Source: UBA1765 sp045629945
GTDB taxonomy: Bacteria; Fibrobacterota; Fibrobacteria; Fibrobacterales; Fibrobacteraceae
Assembly: GCA_045629945.1 (NCBI GenBank)
Contig: JAZQSE010000029.1
Location: 10,135-74,134 of the forward strand
Reading direction: 5' to 3'
DNA length: 64,000 bases
A program made the translations under genes and the position numbers. Shown here piece by piece: positions 1 through 4,920 of the stretch. The notes under the pieces were generated by a model, which worked only from the letters and a program-made list of their open reading frames with translations, was not told the DNA's origin and did not search any database. Numbering within the stretch: the first letter of the stretch is position 1; the number at the start of each line of letters is the position of its first letter.

Positions 1-507
1 ATCTTGCACGCCATAACTAACTCGATTAAAACCCATCTGAGCCAGATTTTTTAACATTTCCCTAGTTAAAGTCGCCGGATTAATTTCTATTGCTACTTCA
101 GCATTTTCTTGAAATTCAAAATTTTCTTTTAAGTGCAAAAGAATTTTTTCTAATTCAATAAGAGGAACACTTGTTGGTGTGCCTCCTCCAAAATGAATCT
201 GAGAAATTTTTCTTTCTTTGTTTATCCAAGAAAGTTTTTCATGCATTTCTTGATGCAATGCTTCAAAATAAGCATTCCTAAAAGATTCATCATGCAAGGT
301 ATCAGAAGTGCAACCACAAAAAAGACAACGCTTTACACAAAACGGAATATGAAAATAAAAACTCAACGTTTCCGGCAAAAGAGAATTAGAATCTAACCAA
401 AGCTTTTGTACTTGTTCTTTCGACTTAGCTTCTTGAAATAAATTTGCCGGCGGATAACTCGTGTAACGCGGCGCATTTGTATTATAGCGTAACAAAGAAT
501 CAATCAT
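1..507 (-). CDS. hemN: Oxygen-independent coproporphyrinogen III oxidase, N-terminal part (runs off the window)
   Basis: Radical-SAM enzyme of haem synthesis that decarboxylates coproporphyrinogen III to protoporphyrinogen IX without oxygen. Only the first 169 codons are present; the 3' part lies beyond base 1. Reading the minus strand from ATG 507-505 gives the HemN start (APRYTSYPP near residue 13), the radical-SAM cluster motif CVKRCLFCGC preceded by FHIPF, the SAM-binding GGGTPTS, and the later EINPATL and RVSYGVQD blocks. The YTSYPP and CxxxCxFCxC pattern favours HemN over HemW. A good promoter lies so close upstream that the mRNA may be leaderless. It is the first gene beyond the last CRISPR-like repeat. 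The family call is firm; the truncation is only a window edge. Confidence 0.93.
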   Translation of the reverse strand, partial: MIDSLLRYNTNAPRYTSYPPANLFQEAKSKEQVQKLWLDSNSLLPETLSFYFHIPFCVKRCLFCGCTSDTLHDESFRNAYFEALHQEMHEKLSWINKERKISQIHFGGGTPTSVPLIELEKILLHLKENFEFQENAEVAIEINPATLTREMLKNLAQMGFNRVSYGVQD

Positions 508-514
508 AAAGAAC

Positions 515-543
515 AATATAGTTAGTTCTACTTTTTATGACAA
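515..543 (-). promoter_or_regulatory. Predicted sigma-70 promoter of hemN
   Basis: On the minus strand TTGTCA (543-538) is followed by a 17-base spacer and TATATT (520-515). The expected start of transcription, 6-8 bases on, falls at about 508, directly against the hemN ATG at 507, so the message would have almost no leader. Seen in sequence; activity is inferred. Confidence 0.6.
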
Positions 544-600
544 CTTGTTACAGAGAAGTTTCCGTCATTGTTATGAAACTTGAGTTTTTCTCATCATTTT

Positions 601-636
601 GTTTTAACTAAGTTCACGTAAAAACGCCATTACAAC
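601..636 (-). repeat. CRISPR-like repeat copy 5 (distal)
   Basis: A 36-base copy, plus-strand start GTTTTAACTAAGTTCACGTA, end CGCCATTACAAC. It is the copy farthest from cas1-cas2 and lies between the lipoprotein gene and the hemN promoter. Confidence 0.75.
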
Positions 637-670
637 GGAAAATTTTTATGAAATATCATTCCGCTAAAAA

Positions 671-1177
671 TCAGAAATCAATTTTTTCAAGATAGTCTCC
701 TATTTTAGTTTCATAATCTGTTGTAATACTGTTAGAAACAGAATCGCTTTTAATGAAGGTTCTAAACTTACAAGTTTCATCACCTAAATATGTTCGATAG
801 CATTCAACATAATTGTGTCTCATTTCTAATTTATAGGTTTTGTTATATGTATCAATTTCATCATTATCAATAACTATTAGGTCAGAAAAATCATCATCAA
901 AAAACTCCATTTTATACATTATTCGTCCTAAAAACACCCGATTAAATATTCCTAGTGAAAATTTGTCTAAAGTTCTGAATATTCCCGTTTGGAACTGTCT
1001 GGAGCATGAAAAAAAATGGTTTACAGTACTCCCTGTTTGATAACTCTTATAGTATTTACAAACACCAATATTTGATGGGTGCAATTTATGCGTTTTTACT
1101 CTATGTTCTTCGATATTATTTGAACAAGCACAGAGTAAAAAAAGTAGTGGAAATAAAATTTTTTGTTTTCCTTCCAT
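671..1177 (-). CDS. Lipoprotein of unknown function inside the repeat series
   Basis: A 168-residue protein with a short N-terminal hydrophobic stretch ending in a lipobox (LLCAC; cysteine near residue 18), so it is probably a lipoprotein exported and anchored by the Lol/Lsp route. The rest has no motif I recognise; it holds several cysteines (pairs around residues 40-60 and near 126-137) and is rich in Asp, Tyr and Phe. It is the only complete gene between repeat copies 4 and 5 and is strongly AT-rich, like the host and unlike the ATPase gene in the next interval. Two similar 15-base dyad-like sites sit upstream, one of them touching the start codon. No clear Shine-Dalgarno precedes the ATG. 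Function unknown. Confidence 0.65.
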   Translation of the reverse strand: MEGKQKILFPLLFLLCACSNNIEEHRVKTHKLHPSNIGVCKYYKSYQTGSTVNHFFSCSRQFQTGIFRTLDKFSLGIFNRVFLGRIMYKMEFFDDDFSDLIVIDNDEIDTYNKTYKLEMRHNYVECYRTYLGDETCKFRTFIKSDSVSNSITTDYETKIGDYLEKIDF

Positions 1178-1178
1178 A

Positions 1179-1193
1179 ATACACTCTTTGTCA
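1179..1193 (-). promoter_or_regulatory. Operator-like site touching the lipoprotein start
   Basis: Minus strand TGACAAAGAGTGTAT ends one base before the ATG at 1177. It matches the upstream dyad TGACAAAAAGTGTCA (1233-1247) at 12 of 15 bases. The pair could be a repressor site repeated on both sides of the promoter. Inference only. Confidence 0.35.
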
Positions 1194-1232
1194 TTATTTT
1201 TTTACTTTTATTCAAATATAAACACCATTCAA

Positions 1233-1247
1233 TGACACTTTTTGTCA
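1233..1247. promoter_or_regulatory. 15-base dyad upstream of the lipoprotein gene
   Basis: TGACA and TGTCA arms flank a five-base centre. It is related to the site at 1179-1193. The surrounding 1178-1539 stretch has no gene; besides these sites and repeat copy 4 I see nothing in it. Confidence 0.35.
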
Positions 1248-1338
1248 ATTTCAAAGAAATTTATTTTTTCTATTTTCCGTTAAGACATCAGCCTCTATCC
1301 ATTCTTATTTTTTATTCATTTTCAACTTGAAATTCTTC

Positions 1339-1373
1339 GTTTTACCTAAATTCCCATAGAACGCCATTATAAC
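1339..1373 (-). repeat. CRISPR-like repeat copy 4
   Basis: A 35-base copy, plus-strand start GTTTTACCTAAATTCCCATA, end CGCCATTATAAC. It is the most diverged copy at its right end. Confidence 0.7.
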
Positions 1374-1539
1374 CCACGCACGGTTCTAAACAACGTGAAC
1401 CGCCCATAGAACAAACAAAACAACGCCCAAGATTTCGCGGCCTACGCTGAAATAGTTTCTCCATCAAAATGAGGGTGAGCACGACCATTGCGATATCCAA
1501 TGTGCGAAGGCTATTTTACCCATTTAGCATTCTCAACTG

Positions 1540-2706
1540 TCAAAGGTTTCCAACAATCTTTCCAGCATCCTTGTAATTTACGCAACGGCATCCCTTGAAA
1601 CTCTCTATATTATCACCAGAATAGACAAGTATTTTTTTCATGTTTTCAAATTCTGGAATTGACGCGACCTTCGTTAAATTTTTGAAGTAGTCCATATTGA
1701 CTGTCGACGAAGACTTTATCTCGACAGCGTTCCAGCAACCTTCGCTCTTGAATAGCAAATCCAGTTCGATCCCAGATTCCGTACGGAAATAAAAGAATTC
1801 CGTCGTCATATTCTGGTTCCATGCAGATTTTAAAACTTCAAGAATAACAAGATTTTCGAATAAATTGCCGTGCAAGGGGTCTCGTGCCACCTGCTCAGGA
1901 GATTCAATTCCCAAGAGCCTTGCCGCAAGCCCCGTATCGGTAAAATAAATCTTGGGAGACTTGGTCAAACGCTTCCCCACATTGCCGAACCATGGTCTCA
2001 ACTTGAAAACAACATTTGAAATTTCCAGAACGGAAATCCATTCGGCGATGGTTTTGTTAGACACGCCCACGTCGGCTGCAAGAGAAGACGTATTCAAAAT
2101 CTGCCCTACTCGCCCAGCCAGAAGCTTCACGAAAATATCAAACCTGTCAAAATCCCTGATGCGGATAAGGTCACGAACATCACGCTCCACATACGTGCGG
2201 AAATAGTCGCGATAATAGATGTTGGGTTCTATGTGGCTATCGAATATCCGTGGCATGCCACCAAAATAGAGACTTTCATCCTTTTTTTGTTCGATTCCGG
2301 CAAAGGCCAGTTCCCGCAACGAAAGTGGAAGCAGCGTAAGAATTGAAGTTCGCCCTGCCAAAGTCTGCGAGACTCCCTGCATCAGTGGCAGTTGCTGGCT
2401 CCCCGTAAGGATGAACGCTCCATTCATATTCAAGGAATCACTGACAACCTGGATTTCGCTTAGGAGTTCCGGGCAACGCTGCACCTCGTCGATAATCAGG
2501 GGCGGCGGGTTGGAAACCAAAAAACCACGAGGGTCCTCCTTGGCAAGCAATCGCATACCAGTCTGCTCTAGGTTTACATAGCGATACTCCGAAAACGTCT
2601 GGCAAGCAAGCGTCGTTTTACCGGACTGTCGCGGCCCAATAAGTGTCACGACGGGATATTTCTGCGCCATGCCCTTTAGAAATTCAGTCAATTCTCGCTT
2701 AATCAT
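1540..2706 (-). CDS. AAA-family ATPase with DUF4143 domain
   Basis: A 388-residue protein of the widespread AAA_14 plus DUF4143 class: an N-terminal P-loop ATPase (Walker A GPRQSGKTT near residues 24-32; Walker B LIIDEVQRC near 70-78; sensor TGSQQL near 105), followed by a DUF4143 C-terminal region with PD-(D/E)XK-like features (SGIELDLLF, VEIKSSS). The cellular role of the family is not settled. I start it at ATG 2706 because the preceding 33 open codons are low-complexity and lack family similarity. Base composition is visibly richer in G+C than neighbouring genes, suggesting acquisition from another genome. It lies between repeat copies 3 and 4, in the same direction as cas1-cas2. A strong inverted repeat sits 24-52 bases upstream of the start. 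Confidence 0.88.
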   Translation of the reverse strand: MIKRELTEFLKGMAQKYPVVTLIGPRQSGKTTLACQTFSEYRYVNLEQTGMRLLAKEDPRGFLVSNPPPLIIDEVQRCPELLSEIQVVSDSLNMNGAFILTGSQQLPLMQGVSQTLAGRTSILTLLPLSLRELAFAGIEQKKDESLYFGGMPRIFDSHIEPNIYYRDYFRTYVERDVRDLIRIRDFDRFDIFVKLLAGRVGQILNTSSLAADVGVSNKTIAEWISVLEISNVVFKLRPWFGNVGKRLTKSPKIYFTDTGLAARLLGIESPEQVARDPLHGNLFENLVILEVLKSAWNQNMTTEFFYFRTESGIELDLLFKSEGCWNAVEIKSSSTVNMDYFKNLTKVASIPEFENMKKILVYSGDNIESFKGCRCVNYKDAGKIVGNL

Positions 2707-2729
2707 GTATATAATATACAACATTTTAC

Positions 2730-2758
2730 GGAATTTAGGAATCAAACTCCCAAATTCC
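2730..2758. promoter_or_regulatory. Inverted repeat upstream of the DUF4143 ATPase
   Basis: Arms GGAATTTAGGA (2730-2740) and TCCCAAATTCC (2748-2758) pair over 11 positions with one G-T, around a 7-base loop. It could be an operator or a leader hairpin controlling the ATPase. Seen in sequence; role inferred. Confidence 0.45.
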
Positions 2759-2833
2759 GCAAAATTCTCTAATTTAGCTTTTTTTGTAAAAAAAACGAAC
2801 CTCACTGTCCGAGAATTTTTACAAAGTTAATTT

Positions 2834-2959
2834 TTATTCTGCGTACTTCGCCCACTTACGAGCAACTCTTTCTACGTGCGATTCTGCATCGTGCTTTTTG
2901 TTAGTTTCTTTGGCGAGGGCCTGTGCAGTGTAAAGGTTGTATCCTTTGAGCGGATCATA
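2834..2959 (-). pseudogene. 3'-terminal gene fragment directly after repeat copy 3
   Basis: Forty-one codons and a stop, open from the first base after the repeat, with no start codon. The peptide runs YDPLKGYNLYTAQ through RVARKWAKYAE and looks like a genuine C-terminus by its balanced composition and G+C-richer codons. I do not recognise the family. It shares its interval with the ATPase gene but ends before it. Confidence 0.45.
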
Positions 2960-2995
2960 GTTTTACCTAAGTTATCATAGAAACTCCATTACAAC
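2960..2995 (-). repeat. CRISPR-like repeat copy 3
   Basis: A 36-base copy, plus-strand start GTTTTACCTAAGTTATCATA, end CTCCATTACAAC. A coding fragment from the left-hand interval reads seven codons into it before stopping. Confidence 0.72.
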
Positions 2996-3196
2996 AACAT
3001 TCTCTTGACCTGGCAACAGCACATCAAAACAAAGCCAAAAAGCTCCTGTTTTATCAGGCCCTTGCACTATGTTTATGTATTTAGTCGGCTCCAACTTTGG
3101 CGGTTTGGTGGTTGAAAGAAATGACAATCTCAACTGGCCATTATTATTATATCCAAAATAGACCGCAAGCGGAGAATTTACATTAAACTTTTTTGC
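2975..3196 (-). pseudogene. Start-less coding fragment between repeat copies 2 and 3
   Basis: The whole 201-bp interval is one open frame of 67 codons starting at the first base after repeat copy 2 and stopping at TGA inside repeat copy 3. The peptide starts AKKFNVNSPLAVYFGYN and includes FLSTTKPPKLEPTKY and FWLCFDVLLPGQENV, plausible real coding sequence, but there is no start codon and I do not recognise the protein. It is best read as an internal or 3' piece of a captured gene. Confidence 0.5.
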
Positions 3197-3402
3197 GTTT
3201 TAACTAAGTTCCCGTAGACTAACTCCATTACAACAAACACGTTACCAAATTTTGTTACATACCAAATTTTTCCATTTTTCACATAATTTCCTGAATTTAA
3301 AAGAATACAATTTTGCTCTTTTTTATAAGAGAAATCATTTCCTTTCCATAGGCTCTCATTAACATCTTCTATACAAATTGTGTAATCTGTATTCTTTTCC
3401 AT
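3178..3402 (-). pseudogene. Coding fragment between repeat copies 1 and 2, reading through copy 2
   Basis: A 74-codon frame can start at ATG 3402, but the same frame is open all the way to 3468, the first base after repeat copy 1, so the ATG is probably internal to a gene fragment. It reads through the second repeat (encoding VVMELVYGNLVK) and ends just past it. The peptide (TDYTICIEDVNESLWKGND, IWYVTKFGNV) is AT-rich and unrecognised. I treat it as a captured fragment; a short real protein cannot be excluded. Confidence 0.45.
3197..3234 (-). repeat. CRISPR-like repeat copy 2
   Basis: A 38-base copy, plus-strand start GTTTTAACTAAGTTCCCGTA as in copy 1, then extra bases before ACTCCATTACAAC. 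Confidence 0.78.
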
Positions 3403-3468
3403 TTCAAGCCAATGAATAGAATCTTGTAAAGAAATTTGAAAAGTATCTCGGATAGAGTAAACTTGTTC

Positions 3469-3503
3469 GTTTTAACTAAGTTCCCGTAAAACTCCATTAC
3501 AAC
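3469..3503 (-). repeat. CRISPR-like repeat copy 1 (nearest cas2)
   Basis: A 35-base copy, plus-strand start GTTTTAACTAAGTTCCCGTA, end AACTCCATTACAAC. It lies 58 bases downstream of the cas2 stop and directly after a canonical promoter. Confidence 0.8.
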
Positions 3504-3512
3504 CTACTTTGT

Positions 3513-3541
3513 AATATACCTTATTCCATAAGGGGTGTCAA
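3513..3541 (-). promoter_or_regulatory. Leader-type promoter firing into the repeat series
   Basis: Minus strand TTGACA (3541-3536), a 17-base spacer and TATATT (3518-3513). Transcription should begin at about 3506, three bases before the first repeat. This is the layout of a CRISPR leader promoter, and also of a promoter serving gene cassettes. The match to consensus is nearly perfect; use in the cell is inferred. Confidence 0.7.
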
Positions 3542-3561
3542 GCAATTTCAGCATAAAAAAA

Positions 3562-3873
3562 TCAGAAAAATTGAATTGTATCTAAAGATTTTGGCCAGTT
3601 TTTTGGTGCTTTAGAATATCCAAAATGACTATAAATTTCTGAAAATTCTTTATCTGCAATGTTTAACAAACAAACTGTTGAGCGAGGGATTATTGAACTT
3701 ATTATTTTATTCTTATGAACTCTGGCATTTGCGGCTGTAGAGCAATAACGCACATACATTCCTTTTTGAATTTTACTAAACCCTTCTTTTTCTAAATGCT
3801 TTGTAAACAAAAGCATATTTTGCCTACCACTTTTACAATATCTTGGAAAATCAAAAATAGCAACTACCCACAT
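3562..3873 (-). CDS. cas2: CRISPR-associated endoribonuclease Cas2 (type II)
   Basis: A 103-residue Cas2, the structural partner of Cas1 in spacer integration. The first strand VVAIFDFPR carries the conserved Asp, followed by LEKEGFSKIQKGMYVRYC and the late CLLNIADKEFSEIY strand, a pattern typical of Cas2 of type II systems. The ATG lies inside the last codons of cas1 (10-base overlap), so the two are translationally coupled. The array-like repeats begin 58 bases downstream. All expected sequence blocks are present, so the gene looks intact. No effector gene accompanies it in this window. Confidence 0.95.
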   Translation of the reverse strand: MWVVAIFDFPRYCKSGRQNMLLFTKHLEKEGFSKIQKGMYVRYCSTAANARVHKNKIISSIIPRSTVCLLNIADKEFSEIYSHFGYSKAPKNWPKSLDTIQFF

Positions 3874-4757
3874 ACAATCCTCGGATAAACAATATTCTTT
3901 GTTTCACCCATTAAAAATTTTGTGACTGACGCTGTTGTATAACTCAAACAAGTATTTAATTGCACCATTTGTTCGCCTAAAGGAACACTTGTATAAAATA
4001 ATTCTAAGAACATGCCTTTTATATTTTTATTCAAAGTCTTTTGTTTTGTACAAAATAATTTATATACAATTTGATCTACAAAAGGTCTATAAGGTTCCAT
4101 AATATCATCTGCTAAAGGAAACGCATTGTAATAATTCCGATGAAAAATTCCTAGGGAAGGTAGTAATCCACTTGACATTAGTGCTCGTGCTATTGCGGCT
4201 CGCAATAAAGCATACCCATAATTCAATTGATTGTTTGGGTATTCCCCAAATCTATCACGGATAAAATTTTTCCCAAAGAGTTCTTTCCAATAAAATTGCG
4301 CCGCTAGTCCTTCTCTGTTACTTGAATCTCCACTTAAAACACTTGATGCGTATTTAAACATTTTTTCATTCTTTTTATTTAGAGATTTTAAAAACAACGC
4401 TTGGTTTTTAATTTTAGCCTCAACTATATTTTTCCACATTTGCTTTTTCAAAGGTTGCGATGCATTTAGTTGTAACCTGAAATATTTTTCCTGCAATGAA
4501 TTAGCATCTAAATTCATTAACATAGATACAGGCATGTGTTTTTCATTACAATAAACAACGGCAACATTATATTCTGAAAGTTTTGCTATAAGCGGTGTCG
4601 TTAACGATGCTGAATGATTATCTATAAGTATTGTTCCAATATTTTCAATCGCTCTAAAACATACTTCGTCCGGATTTTCTTTGTATGCGATTTTTAATAA
4701 AGAATTGTGCAATGATAATTGAACAGGGTTTTCAAAAACAAGCGTTTGCTTAGGCAT
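3864..4757 (-). CDS. cas1: CRISPR-associated integrase Cas1 (type II-C like)
   Basis: A 297-residue metal-dependent integrase that inserts new spacers at the leader end of CRISPR arrays with Cas2. The expected catalytic residues are present: Glu149 in NREGLAAQFYW, His206 in GIFHRNYYN, and the acidic cluster in LADDIMEPYRP (residues 215-225). The sequence style (HMPVSMLM, NQLNYGYALLRA) is that of type II-C Cas1. A good ribosome binding site (AAGGAG, five bases before ATG) supports the start. In the usual order cas9 lies directly upstream; here the upstream neighbour on the same strand is a PorV-like barrel gene, so this is an effector-less adaptation pair. A 20-base palindrome lies 34-53 bases upstream. 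Confidence 0.96.
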   Translation of the reverse strand: MPKQTLVFENPVQLSLHNSLLKIAYKENPDEVCFRAIENIGTILIDNHSASLTTPLIAKLSEYNVAVVYCNEKHMPVSMLMNLDANSLQEKYFRLQLNASQPLKKQMWKNIVEAKIKNQALFLKSLNKKNEKMFKYASSVLSGDSSNREGLAAQFYWKELFGKNFIRDRFGEYPNNQLNYGYALLRAAIARALMSSGLLPSLGIFHRNYYNAFPLADDIMEPYRPFVDQIVYKLFCTKQKTLNKNIKGMFLELFYTSVPLGEQMVQLNTCLSYTTASVTKFLMGETKNIVYPRIVCG

Positions 4758-4790
4758 ATTAGCTCCTTAATTATATATGATTCCCTCTAG

Positions 4791-4810
4791 ACAAAATAAG
4801 TTTATTTTGT
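4791..4810. promoter_or_regulatory. Palindrome upstream of cas1
   Basis: ACAAAATAA and TTATTTTGT flank a two-base centre, giving an almost perfect 20-base dyad next to a TATAAT at about 4770. It could be an operator of cas1-cas2 or a weak terminator of the upstream barrel gene; without a T-tract the former seems a little likelier. Confidence 0.35.
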
Positions 4811-4920
4811 TACTTGTTTTCAGATTACTTTAGCCTTTTAGGAAGCAAGAGTAAAAAACTAATTATGGCAAACAACATTTGCGTCGTTTGCCACCTGTCT
4901 ATTAGCCGATTTACAAGTTT

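Larger units (their letters stand above)
601..3503 (-). CRISPR. Dispersed type II-like CRISPR repeat series with gene-sized intervals (decayed or cassette-bearing array)
   Basis: Five related 35-38 bp repeats occur at 3469-3503, 3197-3234, 2960-2995, 1339-1373 and 601-636, all in the same orientation, immediately downstream of cas1-cas2. On the plus strand each begins GTTTTA and ends with A(C/T)AAC preceded by CCATTA, giving the partly complementary ends seen in type II repeats. The intervals are 234, 201, 1586 and 702 bp, far from normal spacer length. They contain two start-less coding fragments, a third fragment with a DUF4143 ATPase gene, and a lipoprotein gene, all on the minus strand. 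A strong promoter abuts the first repeat. No 30-bp spacers and no cas9 were found. It could be a relic array broken up by insertions, a series of abnormally long captured segments, or a dispersed repeat that merely lies near cas genes. Confidence refers to the repeat family being CRISPR-derived. Confidence 0.5.

Noticed and set aside
601..3503. A normal CRISPR array with about 30-bp spacers
   Set aside because: All intervals exceed 200 bp and no extra repeats were found inside them by eye.
601..3503. Integron attC sites
   Set aside because: The repeats are only 35-38 bp and lack the RYYYAAC/GTTRRRY core pairs and long imperfect stem; no tyrosine integrase gene is present.
4758..4920. A tracrRNA next to cas1
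   Set aside because: No stretch pairing convincingly with the repeat plus a terminator was found; a faint similarity at TTGTTTTCAGATTACTTTAG is too weak.
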